64,000 nucleotides of DNA, taken from the NCBI GenBank assembly GCA_964584255.1, contig CAZOZM010000008.1, positions 40,343 through 104,342 of the forward strand. The letters are read 5' to 3'. This document shows positions 34,230 through 43,359 of this stretch, piece by piece. Numbering within the stretch: position 1 is the first letter of the stretch; the number at the start of each line of letters is the position of its first letter. Under the pieces are notes generated by a model that saw only the letters and a program-made list of their open reading frames with translations, was not told the DNA's origin and made no database searches. The DNA is from UBA3775 sp964584255 (lineage in GTDB: Bacteria > Bacillota > Clostridia > Lachnospirales > Lachnospiraceae). Both the position numbers and the translations under genes were made by a program.

Positions 34230-35456
34230 ATGAGTATTGAGAACAGACTTGCGGCCAAGAAACGTTCAAAACAGGCCAGAGCAAGAAGAATCAGAAACAG
34301 AGTATTTAAGATTATCGGAATCTGTATGATTCCGGTTATTATAGCATTAATCGGTTATGCGGTACTTTTAAACAGACTTGATAAGAATGCATCTTATGAT
34401 TCCTATATCAACAGTGACGGAACAATTGATGCCAAGGCTGCAAAAAACTATGTAACAATGTGCGATTATAAAAACATTTCAATCAATCGTGAAGATAATC
34501 TTCCTACTGAGTCGGAAGTTCAGAAGCTGATTGACAGTGCGCTTTCGGCAAATACCGAAACAGTTACCGAGGCTGGTACGGAACTTCCTGAGAAGTCAAA
34601 GGTTACTCTGGCATATACGGTAACGGCTGACGGTGAGGAAATGAAGGATTTTGCGGAAACTGACAGAGCCTATACCCTCGGTTCAAACGTATATACCGAA
34701 AACTTCGACAAGGCAATTGCTTCACATAAGGTCGGAGATGATTTTGAAATAACAATCGAATTTGAAGATGTTTACAGCAACACAAACTATGCAGGAAAGA
34801 CGGTTGTTTTCAAGGGACAGGTTAAGAGTGTCGATATCGTTCCTGAGTTCACTGACGAATTTGTGGCTGAAAAGCTCAAGGACGAAATGGAGGGAAGCGA
34901 ATACCCTCTTACTGCAGAAGGATACAGAAATTTCTGTGCAAACAGTCTTTTTGAAGAAAATGCCGAAAATGCGGTAAATGAATATATCGTAAACAATACT
35001 GAGGTTAAGTCATATCCATGGCTTTATACAACTACAAGAAAGTATCTTCAGGAGAAGCTGTATGATAATTATGTAGCCAGCTATAATACGCAGGCGGCTC
35101 AGTACGGTTACAATACAATCGACAGTGCAATGTCACTTCTTGGAATTACATCAAAATCAGAATACAAGGATCGTCTTAAGAGCGATGCACGCTCAACTGC
35201 AAAATACTTCCTTGCATACCAGGCAATTTTCGAGGATGCCGGACTTGAGGCAATAACAGAGGAAGATGTTAAGGCATTTGTTGAGGAAATGGAAGCCGAT
35301 TATGATGAACTTGTTGAAAGCAACGGATACAACTATCTGGCACAGCAGACACTCAGACAGCATGCATTTGATTATGTTATGACTCTTGTAAAGTATGATG
35401 GAGACAGTACAAAGATGTGGGTTCCTGATACAGCTACACAGTCAGATGCAAACTAG
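34230..35456 (+). CDS. Membrane-anchored FKBP/trigger-factor-like peptidyl-prolyl isomerase
   Basis: Predicted extracytoplasmic folding factor. The 408-aa protein has a very basic N-terminus (about 1-25), one membrane segment (about 27-46), then an FKBP-like domain (about 100-195; KSKVTLAYTVTADGEEM and VGDDFEITIEF). A C-terminal helical region (about 200-395) resembles the trigger-factor C-terminal arms, but the ribosome-binding domain is missing. Ordinary trigger factor is cytoplasmic, so the anchor is notable. A hairpin CCGTCTT/AAGACGG (34196-34213) lies just before the GGAGGAAA ribosome binding site. A strong terminator follows. Confidence 0.8.
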   Translation: MSIENRLAAKKRSKQARARRIRNRVFKIIGICMIPVIIALIGYAVLLNRLDKNASYDSYINSDGTIDAKAAKNYVTMCDYKNISINREDNLPTESEVQKLIDSALSANTETVTEAGTELPEKSKVTLAYTVTADGEEMKDFAETDRAYTLGSNVYTENFDKAIASHKVGDDFEITIEFEDVYSNTNYAGKTVVFKGQVKSVDIVPEFTDEFVAEKLKDEMEGSEYPLTAEGYRNFCANSLFEENAENAVNEYIVNNTEVKSYPWLYTTTRKYLQEKLYDNYVASYNTQAAQYGYNTIDSAMSLLGITSKSEYKDRLKSDARSTAKYFLAYQAIFEDAGLEAITEEDVKAFVEEMEADYDELVESNGYNYLAQQTLRQHAFDYVMTLVKYDGDSTKMWVPDTATQSDAN

Positions 35457-35477
35457 AGGAACAGACAGGATTTTTAC

Positions 35478-35506
35478 AAAGGCCAGCAGACAACTGCTGG
35501 TCTTTT
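35478..35506 (+). terminator. Intrinsic terminator after the trigger-factor-like gene
   Basis: AAAGGCCAGCAG pairs with CTGCTGGTCTTT around ACAA (one G-U pair) and ends in TCTTTT. Confidence 0.9.
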
Positions 35507-35565
35507 GCGGATTGTGGATGAGATTTTGAAAGCGGAATCAAACCGATATCGGAATGGAGGAAATT

Positions 35566-36363
35566 ATGCCATCAATATATGCTCATAAAAAATTCGGTGC
35601 ACTTGTTTACAAAGCACTGCCGGTGGACGTAAGGGAAATCATTGCAGACGGATATGAAAGTTTTCTTGTGGGACTGCACGGACCGGACACACATTTCTTT
35701 CATAACCCGGGCATGGAATCGGAAGTACAGGCGATAGGCAGCAGAATGCACAAGGAGTGCTTCAAAAATCAGTATGAAAGAGCGTTGTCGATACTTAATG
35801 AAAAGGATGATAATGACAGAATGGCATATTTTCTTGGATGCATCTGTCACTATATTTCAGACAGTGCATGTCATCCGCTTGTCAGTGAAGCCATGGAGAG
35901 TACCGGAATGTCACATGGTAAGATTGAAACAGAACTGGAGAGATATATCCTTCTGACGGACGGACATAATCCGATGACTTATCCGACATCGGCGCATCTT
36001 CCGGTAAATATGGAAGTTGCGGAAGCCGCATCTGTTTTCTATCCGGGAGTAAGCAGCGGTGAATTCCTTTCCGCACTTGCGGCAATGAAGGCTGCATATA
36101 AAATATGCAGACTGCCTCAGACCGGAATAAGAAACGGTATATGTAAAATTATGGAAGCAACCGGAAACGAGAAGAAAATCGCATCTCTTCTTATGAGCAG
36201 ACAGAAGAGCAACATGGCGTATCCGCATGTAAAGGCCATTTATGAAATGATGATTTCACAGGTTTCGGAAGCGGCTGATGAGATAGTACGATTTGCAAGA
36301 TATTATGATGAGAATCCGGAGGCATCGGACAGACTGTGTCTTGATTACAACGGGAACAGATAA
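35566..36363 (+). CDS. Zinc-dependent phospholipase C family protein
   Basis: A 265-aa mostly helical protein of the zinc-dependent phospholipase C / S1-P1-like fold. It has an N-terminal segment MPSIYAHKKFG (His6 as a likely metal ligand), then HGPDTHFFH (about 40-48), and FLGCICHYISDSACHPLV (about 89-106), supplying the expected spread of His and Asp ligands. There is no signal peptide, so cytoplasmic location is likely. The ATG at 35566 follows GGAGG; an ATG at 35554 lies on top of that signal. It is followed after 14 bp by a PfkB kinase. Substrate is unknown. Confidence 0.78.
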   Translation: MPSIYAHKKFGALVYKALPVDVREIIADGYESFLVGLHGPDTHFFHNPGMESEVQAIGSRMHKECFKNQYERALSILNEKDDNDRMAYFLGCICHYISDSACHPLVSEAMESTGMSHGKIETELERYILLTDGHNPMTYPTSAHLPVNMEVAEAASVFYPGVSSGEFLSALAAMKAAYKICRLPQTGIRNGICKIMEATGNEKKIASLLMSRQKSNMAYPHVKAIYEMMISQVSEAADEIVRFARYYDENPEASDRLCLDYNGNR

Positions 36364-36377
36364 TGGAGGCATGACTA

Positions 36378-37265
36378 ATGATTATTACGGTTACATTAAA
36401 TCCGGCAGTGGACAAAACACTTTATGTACCGGGATTTAGGACGGGCAGGCTTAACAGAATTGAAAACATGTCGGTTGAACCCGGTGGAAAAGGCATTAAT
36501 GTCTCTCTTACATTAAAGAGCATGGATGCGGAAAGCACGGCTGTAGGTATATTCGGCGGCAGCACCGGAATGTCAATTGTGAATGAACTTGGATTAAGGG
36601 GAATTAAAACGGAAGCCGTTTATGTTTCGGGTGACACAAGAACCAATACGAAGATTGTATGCGGAAATGAACTTACGGAACTTAACGAGGCCGGTCCCGA
36701 AGCCGGAGAAACATGTCTTGAGAGACTTCGTGAAGTGATTCTTAAATATGCGGAGCCGGCAAATATCTTTGTTTTTTCCGGAAGTGTGGCCAGAGGCATA
36801 CCGGATGACATATATTTTGAACTTATATTAATGGTAAGGGAAAGGGGAGCCGTAACAATTCTTGATGCGGACGGAGAACTTTTCAGAAAGGGCATTGAAG
36901 CAATGCCATATGCGGTAAAGCCTAATCTGACGGAGCTCTTTACCTATTATGATGAGGACTTTGGCGGTACGATTCCGGAGGATTACAAGCCGCATGTTGT
37001 TGATTATGCGGCAAAGCTTATCGAATCGGGAATTGAAACCGTAATCGTATCACTCGGTGCTGACGGGGCATATTTTACAAACGGAGTAAACAATATGTTC
37101 CTTGAATCGGAAATTGATGATGCCGAAGTTGTTTCTTCCGTCGGAGCGGGAGACAGTATGGTTGCCGGGCTTGCCTACTCGCTTGAGTACATGCTGGACT
37201 TTGACGAGATGGCAGAACTTACAATGAAAATGGCTGCCAAAACCTGCTCAAGGGAAAGAGAATAG
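36378..37265 (+). CDS. 1-phosphofructokinase-family (PfkB) hexose kinase
   Basis: Phosphorylates a phosphosugar, probably fructose-1-phosphate or tagatose-6-phosphate. 295 aa with PfkB motifs: MIITVTLNPAVDKTLYV at the N-terminus, EPGGKGINVS (about 34-43), and the catalytic GAGDSMVAG motif near 256-264 with the Asp general base. No PTS or fruR genes are adjacent, so the sugar cannot be fixed by context. GGAGG precedes the ATG, and the gene probably shares a transcript with the phospholipase-like gene. Confidence 0.88.
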   Translation: MIITVTLNPAVDKTLYVPGFRTGRLNRIENMSVEPGGKGINVSLTLKSMDAESTAVGIFGGSTGMSIVNELGLRGIKTEAVYVSGDTRTNTKIVCGNELTELNEAGPEAGETCLERLREVILKYAEPANIFVFSGSVARGIPDDIYFELILMVRERGAVTILDADGELFRKGIEAMPYAVKPNLTELFTYYDEDFGGTIPEDYKPHVVDYAAKLIESGIETVIVSLGADGAYFTNGVNNMFLESEIDDAEVVSSVGAGDSMVAGLAYSLEYMLDFDEMAELTMKMAAKTCSRERE

Positions 37266-37338
37266 ATTAAAAGCGCGCATGAGTGTAATATTTGTCAGTA
37301 AACGGCATATAATTTACACAAAATATCAGGTGGCGCGG

Positions 37339-38133
37339 ATGAAAAAAGAAGATAAAATAGTGATTTTAAAAGCCATCGCATTAGTGATGGCTTTGTTTGT
37401 TATTGTGATACTTGCAATGTGTCTCCTTCCAAAGGTTTCGCCGGTTTTTAATACGATGGGAACTGCGGCAGAAGGCCGTCTGCTGCCGGTGTACTGTGTC
37501 GAGACGGAGGAAAAAAAGATTGCGATTTCATTTGACTGTGCATGGGGAGATGAGTACAGCGAAAAACTTTTGGAGATACTCAGGGAGAAAAACGTAAAAG
37601 CAACATTCTTTATGACAGGACAGTGGGTAGAGAATTTTCCGGAGACGGTGAAGAAAATTGCCGGGGAAGGACATGAACTCGGAAATCACAGTGAAACACA
37701 TCCGCAGATGACGGAGCTTTCGGTAGACGGATGTAAGTCGGAGCTTTTGAAGGCGCATGAAAAGGTGAAGGAACTTACCGGAGTGGAAATGACACTTTTC
37801 AGACCGCCGTATGGAGCATACAACGATACGGTAATAAAGGCGGCTGGTGACCTTGGTTATCAGACCATACAGTGGGACGTGGATTCGCTTGACTGGAAAG
37901 ACTATGGCAGGGAATCCATAATTAATACAGTGTGTAACCATGCTCATCTTGGAAACGGTTCCATAATACTCATGCATAACGGCGCAAAATACACAAACGA
38001 AGCTCTGGCGGAAATGCTGGATAAACTTATCGCCGAAGGATATGAAATCGTACCCGTGTCGGAGCTGGTTATGCCGGGAAAATACAAGGTTGATTATGAC
38101 TGCGACCATGAGGGAAGACAGTTTAAACTGTAA
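37339..38133 (+). CDS. Polysaccharide deacetylase (PdaB-like), membrane anchored
   Basis: Predicted peptidoglycan or other glycan deacetylase. The 264-aa protein has an N-terminal membrane segment (about 8-30) and one NodB domain (about 55-240). The metal-binding motif 1 is changed to SFDCAWGDEYS, the PdaB-type form in which TFDDGP is replaced by FDxAWG. Motif 2 is HSETH and motif 3 is RPPYGAYN. PdaB-type proteins act in spore cortex formation in Bacillus; that role here is inferred. The start at 37339 follows AGGTGG; an upstream in-frame start at 37279 lacks a signal. Confidence 0.87.
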   Translation: MKKEDKIVILKAIALVMALFVIVILAMCLLPKVSPVFNTMGTAAEGRLLPVYCVETEEKKIAISFDCAWGDEYSEKLLEILREKNVKATFFMTGQWVENFPETVKKIAGEGHELGNHSETHPQMTELSVDGCKSELLKAHEKVKELTGVEMTLFRPPYGAYNDTVIKAAGDLGYQTIQWDVDSLDWKDYGRESIINTVCNHAHLGNGSIILMHNGAKYTNEALAEMLDKLIAEGYEIVPVSELVMPGKYKVDYDCDHEGRQFKL

Positions 38134-38211
38134 ATAAAACGGGATTTCTGACGGAAAAACATGCAAATAAAAATGTGCGGCAAAAACCCGTCAGAGGACT
38201 CAAAAACTGAT

Positions 38212-38239
38212 TTACTTATACTATCGGAGAGTGTATAAT
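38212..38239 (+). promoter_or_regulatory. Candidate promoter of the GH3 gene
   Basis: TTACTT (38212-38217), 16 bp, TATAAT (38234-38239), about 65 bp before the GH3 start. Confidence 0.6.
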
Positions 38240-38304
38240 TTCCATATGCATGACAGATAAAGCCGTGTGCAATTAAATTTCGAAATACAATGTGAGGGTG
38301 GAAC

Positions 38305-41202
38305 ATGAATTACAAGGATACACCATTATGGGATGAAGCATTAGACATTGAAGCCAGACTGGATTATCTTGTTGGAGAGCTTACAACGGAAGAGAAGCTT
38401 GGAATGCTTGGAATTGCTTCTCCCGAAATAGAAAGACTCGGGATAACCGCTCAGATGAGTCTCGGCGGGGAGGCGGCACATGGTGTCGAAGCGAGACATG
38501 ACCAGAGCGCAAACAATAACAGACAGTCGGAGGAAACAACAGCCTTTACACAGCCTATAGGTCTCAGTGCGACTTTTGATACAGAACTCATGGAGAAAAT
38601 CGGTTCAGCAGTGGGATATGAAGCGAGAGCACTTTATAACAGCGGAGATTCGGGACTTTCAAGATGGGCACCTACCGTTGATATGGAACGTGATCCGAGA
38701 TGGGGAAGAAATGAAGAAGGCTATGGCGAAGATCCGTATCTTACCGGAAAGATGGCCTCGGCTTATGTAAGGGGAATGAAGGGAGAACATCCTTTTTATA
38801 TTCTTACGGCGGCAACACTTAAACATTTTTATGCAAATAATGTGGAAAACGGAAGAGATTACAAGTCGTCATCCGTTGATCCGAGAAACAAGCTTGAATA
38901 CTATATCGAGCCGTTCAGAAGATGTATAGTTGAAGGCGGCGCTCAAGGGGTAATGACTGCCTATAACGAGATAAACGGAATTCCATGCAATCTGAATGAT
39001 GAAGTTAATACATATCTGAGGGATGAGTATGGATTTGAGGGACATGTAGTAACCGACCAGGGAGACCTTGCCCAGACCGTGGATTCGCATCATTATACGG
39101 AAAGTTTTAAAGAAGCACTTGTAATGACTTTAAATGCGGGCGTTGACGTTATAACGGATGATCCGGAACTGATAAAGAAAGCCGCAACGGAAGCATATGA
39201 AAGCGGAATGCTTACGGACACGATGCTTAACAGGGCGATAAGACACTCTTATGCGACAAGAATAAGGCTCGGCATGTTCGACCCATATGGTACAACACCA
39301 TATGCCGGAGTAAAAAAAGACGTAATCAACTGCAAAAAGCACAGAGAGCTTGCAAGGGAGGCGGCACAGAAGGCATGTATACTGCTGAAAAATGAAGACG
39401 GTTTCTTCCCTATGAAACACAAGGAAAGCAACGTGGTGCTTATCGGACCATGGGCAGATGCATGGCACAATGACTGGTATGGAGCAAAACCGCCATATAA
39501 GGTGACCATATATGATGCACTTGCCGAAAGATACGGAAGTGAGAACATAACGGCGGACAATGGTCTGGATGAGATAATTATCGGCTGCAAGGGCGGATAT
39601 ATAAAATTAAATGAGAAAAATGAGGCGGTTGTTACCGGAAATGCTGACGAGGCGGAAGTTTTCTCGGTAAATGACTGGGGTAACGGTCATGCTCATTTAA
39701 GGGCCTCAAACAGTCTGCTTCTAAGGACAAATGATGAAGGAAGACTTATAGTTCAGAACAAGGAAGCCTTCGAGTGGTTTATAAGAGAAGATTTGGATCT
39801 TAGAAAGAGAAATGACGGAAGATATGAAATAAACAACTGGAACGGACTCAGAATCGGTACGTTCGAGGATGGCATTAAAGCCTGCGGAGTTCCTGAATTT
39901 GTATTTAAGGACCGCGTACCGATGACAGGCGACTGGGAAAGTGATGATGATGCTTTCATTTTTGAAATTACGGTGAAATCCGCTGCCGCAACAAGATGTG
40001 CAAAGCTTGCCGCAGCAGCAGACAGGGTTATTCTCTGTCTCGGATGCAATCCTTGTGTAAACAGTAAAGAGGCTGTTGACAGGGAGAATCTTAATTTCAT
40101 AGAGAGTCAGTCGGCACTTGTAAAAGCGGTAGCCGGAGCAAATGAGAATACAGGAATTGTTTTGGTTGCCAATTATCCGTATTATCTTGAGGAGGAACTG
40201 AGCATTGTAAAGGCAGTGCTCCTTACGGCATCCGGTTCGGAAGAACTCGGACACGGAGTGAGTGACTGCATATCAGGAAAAGTGTCACCTGCCGGACGAC
40301 TTAATGAAACATGGTACGGGAAAGATGAGGTTCTTCCGGACTTCAATAATTATGACATTAGAAAAACCGGCAGGACATACAGGTATTATACCCATAAGCC
40401 GCTGTTTGCGTTCGGATACGGAAAATCATATACGGAATTTACATACAGAAATCTGAGATTCAATCCTGATGGCAAAGAACCTGCATTTGATGTGGACGTG
40501 ACGAATGTGGGCAATTATCCGTCGGATGAAGTAGTACAGCTTTATGTATCCGCATCCGATTTGAGAGTAGAGCAGCCGCAGAAGAAACTTGTGGGATTCA
40601 GAAGAGTTCATTTTGCACCGGGCGAGAAGAAGAGATTACATTTTACGGTTCCGAAGAAAGAACTTGCCTACTATGATGTGGTGAGAGAGGAAATGATTGT
40701 TGAAACCGGAATATATGAATTTTTCGCCGGAGGCTCATCAGATGATTTACAGACAAGTGTTATTTGTGCTATAAATGGAGTGGAGCCGGGTGAAAGAGTT
40801 GCATATATTCCAATTACGGCTCACAGATATGATGAGTATGAAAACTGCTATCTTTACAACACGCCGGAAAGGGTTAAACATCTGAGAAGCTGCGACGGAA
40901 GAAGATACGTTGCTGAATACAGGGATATAACCTATGAGGTTGCGCCGGGAGCCGTTACGATTCAGTATGTTACACTGCCGGTACACTGTGAGGGAGATGC
41001 GAGGGACATGCGCATCAGGCTTTATTTCGGTAATGAACTGTTGATTGATTCACAGGTTGTACGAAAGGAAGAAAATGAAGTGTGTACTTTTACGCTTCCG
41101 ATTGACAATCTGGGCATGATAGGAATGGAAAACATTAATCACACCGTAAGGCTTAAATGCGGTGCAGGAGTCGGTCTTGTATCTTTTGTATTTGAACCAT
41201 AA
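38305..41202 (+). CDS. Glycoside hydrolase family 3 protein
   Basis: Predicted cytoplasmic beta-glucosidase or beta-xylosidase acting on imported oligosaccharides; no signal peptide is present. 965 aa. The N-terminal (beta/alpha)8 domain (about 30-330) has the nucleophile Asp251 in VVTDQGDL and the substrate-site segments RWAPTVDMERDPRWGRNEEGYGED region (about 131-155) and KHFYANN. The second alpha/beta domain carries a large insertion (about 430-560), and a fibronectin-III-like domain follows (about 720-800). The last ~130 residues (from about 835) are an extra C-terminal beta module. Exact substrate is not predictable by eye. Confidence 0.92.
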   Translation: MNYKDTPLWDEALDIEARLDYLVGELTTEEKLGMLGIASPEIERLGITAQMSLGGEAAHGVEARHDQSANNNRQSEETTAFTQPIGLSATFDTELMEKIGSAVGYEARALYNSGDSGLSRWAPTVDMERDPRWGRNEEGYGEDPYLTGKMASAYVRGMKGEHPFYILTAATLKHFYANNVENGRDYKSSSVDPRNKLEYYIEPFRRCIVEGGAQGVMTAYNEINGIPCNLNDEVNTYLRDEYGFEGHVVTDQGDLAQTVDSHHYTESFKEALVMTLNAGVDVITDDPELIKKAATEAYESGMLTDTMLNRAIRHSYATRIRLGMFDPYGTTPYAGVKKDVINCKKHRELAREAAQKACILLKNEDGFFPMKHKESNVVLIGPWADAWHNDWYGAKPPYKVTIYDALAERYGSENITADNGLDEIIIGCKGGYIKLNEKNEAVVTGNADEAEVFSVNDWGNGHAHLRASNSLLLRTNDEGRLIVQNKEAFEWFIREDLDLRKRNDGRYEINNWNGLRIGTFEDGIKACGVPEFVFKDRVPMTGDWESDDDAFIFEITVKSAAATRCAKLAAAADRVILCLGCNPCVNSKEAVDRENLNFIESQSALVKAVAGANENTGIVLVANYPYYLEEELSIVKAVLLTASGSEELGHGVSDCISGKVSPAGRLNETWYGKDEVLPDFNNYDIRKTGRTYRYYTHKPLFAFGYGKSYTEFTYRNLRFNPDGKEPAFDVDVTNVGNYPSDEVVQLYVSASDLRVEQPQKKLVGFRRVHFAPGEKKRLHFTVPKKELAYYDVVREEMIVETGIYEFFAGGSSDDLQTSVICAINGVEPGERVAYIPITAHRYDEYENCYLYNTPERVKHLRSCDGRRYVAEYRDITYEVAPGAVTIQYVTLPVHCEGDARDMRIRLYFGNELLIDSQVVRKEENEVCTFTLPIDNLGMIGMENINHTVRLKCGAGVGLVSFVFEP

Positions 41203-41223
41203 GTAGGAAAAGGAGGTTGTCCG

Positions 41224-41679
41224 ATGAACGAAGAAGCGGAAAAAAGAGAAATAAAATGGAGAGACAGGAAACACTGGATGTGGTTTCCATGGTCATTTAC
41301 AAAATATGAAGTAAGGAACGGAAGGCTCTATCTTCAGAAGGGACTTTTTAAAACGAGTTTTGATGAAACACTTCTTTACAGGATAGTTGACATTAAGCTC
41401 ACGAGAACACTTGCACAGAAGATTTTCGGGACGGGAACAATAACACTTTACACCAGAGTGGATGTGCAGAAGGAAATTCCGCTCGTGAACATTAAAAATC
41501 CGGTTCAGGTTAAGGAATATCTTTCCGAAATGATTGAAGATGTAAGAAACAGCAAGAAGGTTGTCGGAAAAGAGTTCTACGGAGTTATGGGCGGAGAGAA
41601 GAGACCGCCGATGGATGACATGGATGACGTGGATTTTGGACCGGAAGAAGACGACGTTATGCATGGAGAACATGAGTAA
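41224..41679 (+). CDS. PH-domain-containing protein (bacterial PH, DUF304-like)
   Basis: A 151-aa soluble protein. Residues about 20-105 look like a bacterial pleckstrin-homology domain: KYEVRNGRLYLQKGLFKTSFDETLLYRIVDI followed by FGTGTITLYTR and a final helix. The last 30 residues are very acidic and Met/Asp rich (DDMDDVDFGPEEDD). There is no membrane segment, unlike many DUF304 proteins. AAAGGAGG precedes the ATG at 41224, 21 bp after the GH3 gene, so co-transcription is likely. The role is unknown. Confidence 0.72.
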   Translation: MNEEAEKREIKWRDRKHWMWFPWSFTKYEVRNGRLYLQKGLFKTSFDETLLYRIVDIKLTRTLAQKIFGTGTITLYTRVDVQKEIPLVNIKNPVQVKEYLSEMIEDVRNSKKVVGKEFYGVMGGEKRPPMDDMDDVDFGPEEDDVMHGEHE

Positions 41680-41737
41680 ACCGGTTTTTCTGTCAGGAAG
41701 GTTAAAAATTAAGTGATTTTTTATCTTTAAAACAGTG

Positions 41738-41766
41738 TTGACAAATAAAAGAGCGTAATATATAAC
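41738..41766 (+). promoter_or_regulatory. Sigma-A promoter of acpP
   Basis: TTGACA (41738-41743), 17 bp, TATAAC (41761-41766), about 70 bp before the acyl carrier protein start. Confidence 0.85.
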
Positions 41767-41837
41767 ATATAAAGACATGACCGGAAAAGATTCCGGAAAT
41801 AAAAGTAAACGATATAGGTAAAAGGAGTGCAGTCGTT

Positions 41838-42068
41838 ATGTTAGAAAAGATACTTGGTATTTTGGAAGATCAGTTAGGCATCGACGTTGCAGGTGTGAAT
41901 GAGGAGACATCATTTCAGGATGATCTCAGAATTGATTCACTTGACCTCTTTGAGGTAGTAACAGCATTGGAAGATGAGTATGAAATCGAGATTCCACAGG
42001 AGGAACTTGATTCAATCAAAACCGTTGGAGATGTTATTGAATACCTTCAGTCAAAGGGACTTGAATAA
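41838..42068 (+). CDS. acpP: Acyl carrier protein
   Basis: Carries growing acyl chains on a phosphopantetheine arm. The 76-aa acidic protein contains the attachment site as IDSLDLFE (Ser34). A standard ACP reads DSLDxVE; here Phe replaces Val in DSLDLFEVV, still within family variation. AAAGGAG precedes the ATG, with its own promoter and a strong bidirectional terminator. It is not next to other fatty-acid genes in this window, so it could serve fatty-acid synthesis or a separate pathway. Confidence 0.92.
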   Translation: MLEKILGILEDQLGIDVAGVNEETSFQDDLRIDSLDLFEVVTALEDEYEIEIPQEELDSIKTVGDVIEYLQSKGLE

Positions 42069-42077
42069 ATAGTAATG

Positions 42078-42125
42078 AAAAGGCTGTGGCACATTCGGAA
42101 AGAAATGTGTCACAGCCTTTTTTTC
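42078..42125. terminator. Bidirectional terminator between acpP and the convergent lipoprotein gene
   Basis: AAAAGGCTGTGGCACATT pairs with AAATGTGTCACAGCCTTTT, with T runs on both strands. It ends acpP on the plus strand and the lipoprotein gene on the minus strand. Confidence 0.95.
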
Positions 42126-42144
42126 GTTGTTTTGACGAAGCGGA

Positions 42145-43152
42145 TTATTCTTCAATTGAATTTACTTTGACTACAAGGTCGTCAATGTAGAACGGATTGT
42201 AAAAAGAAACGTTTGCCGCATTCAGCTCACCCAATGTTGAAATGGCAATATAAGGAGTGAGGGCGGCATTTGTCGCTATTGACGTATCGACGGAAATGTC
42301 GATATTGTAATTTCCCCATGTTTCAAAATCCAGGGAATAGATTCCGATGCATTTTAAGCCCTGAGCGGCAGCGGCTTCAAATTCCTTGCGGATGCTGTCG
42401 ATTACGAGTATGGCATAGTCATATTCGCCCTGGACCGAGTCCTTGTTGATTGTCGGATCTTCTTCCGCGGCATCAAGTTTTTCCTTGAGGTCGGCAGCAA
42501 TTACATTCATGTCGTTGGCAGCCTCATCGGCAGAGATTCCTTCTCCGGTGAAGCAGTTGGACCATACGGCAAATTTCATAGGAGCGGACAGACCGTTGCC
42601 GAAATCATCGGTGAAATAGCACCAGTAATCAACATTCAGATTAAGTTTCGGAGTGGCGGAAAAGTCAAGACCGTTACTCCGGTCAAAATTAAGGGCAAAA
42701 CCGGTAAGGCCGGAATGGTCACTTCCACGACCGGTAACCTTTACGGAATTGTCTCCGCTGTGATGAATTTCATCACTGAGTGCAAGAGCTGCACCGTTAT
42801 ATACATTAGTGTAGCAGATGAAATTATCATAATATTCATCAAAGTCATTGTAGTATACGTTCTCCCCGGCAGTGACAGGGGCGGAACTTATAAGATTTCC
42901 GTCTTCGTCAAAAGATGCACAGGCGTTATAGTAGCCCTTCTGTGTAATTTTATATTCCCATTCGGGAACCGGAGCCGGTAAAGGGGTAGGAGAAGGTGTT
43001 GCGGTCGGCGTTGTTTCCTGAACAGCCTGTGTCACGTCGGCCGTTCCGCCGGAAGCCGTGTTGTCACCGTTTTCTTTCCCGCACCCGGTGGCGAGAATAC
43101 AGAGGGAAAGGGCAACAGCAGAAAATTTAGTAAAAAGATTTGATTTATACAT
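42145..43152 (-). CDS. Lipoprotein with a carbohydrate-binding-like domain
   Basis: Surface lipoprotein of 335 aa. A signal peptide ends in a lipobox (ILATGC, with the Cys at about 24), then a Thr/Pro-rich linker (about 40-65, TPTATPSPTPLPAPVP). A beta-rich region follows (about 66-335) containing ALSDEIHHSGDNSVKVTGR, typical of galactose-binding/CBM4-9-like folds. No catalytic domain is present. The ATG at 43152 is preferred because AAAGGA lies about 9 bases upstream; the ATG at 43161 directly abuts that signal. A TTGACA-17-TATGCT promoter drives it. It is likely a glycan-binding surface protein; ligand unknown. Confidence 0.75.
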   Translation of the reverse strand: MYKSNLFTKFSAVALSLCILATGCGKENGDNTASGGTADVTQAVQETTPTATPSPTPLPAPVPEWEYKITQKGYYNACASFDEDGNLISSAPVTAGENVYYNDFDEYYDNFICYTNVYNGAALALSDEIHHSGDNSVKVTGRGSDHSGLTGFALNFDRSNGLDFSATPKLNLNVDYWCYFTDDFGNGLSAPMKFAVWSNCFTGEGISADEAANDMNVIAADLKEKLDAAEEDPTINKDSVQGEYDYAILVIDSIRKEFEAAAAQGLKCIGIYSLDFETWGNYNIDISVDTSIATNAALTPYIAISTLGELNAANVSFYNPFYIDDLVVKVNSIEE

Positions 43153-43192
43153 TAAAAGCATTCCTTTCCGTATTCAAAAAAATACGTTAAAA

Positions 43193-43221
43193 AGCATAGC
43201 ATCTGCCATGATATTTGTCAA
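43193..43221 (-). promoter_or_regulatory. Sigma-A promoter of the CBM-like lipoprotein
   Basis: On the minus strand TTGACA (complement of 43216-43221), 17 bp, TATGCT (complement of 43193-43198). Confidence 0.75.
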
Positions 43222-43359
43222 ATGATAAATGCAGTTGGAAATATTTGTATGACAGCGTTTTCTTTACATATTTTTTTATGTGTGTTAAACTGAAAATGAC
43301 TTTGGCCCGAAAACGGTTCACAGAGAAAAAAGCCCGAACAGGGGGGAATGGAGAAACTA

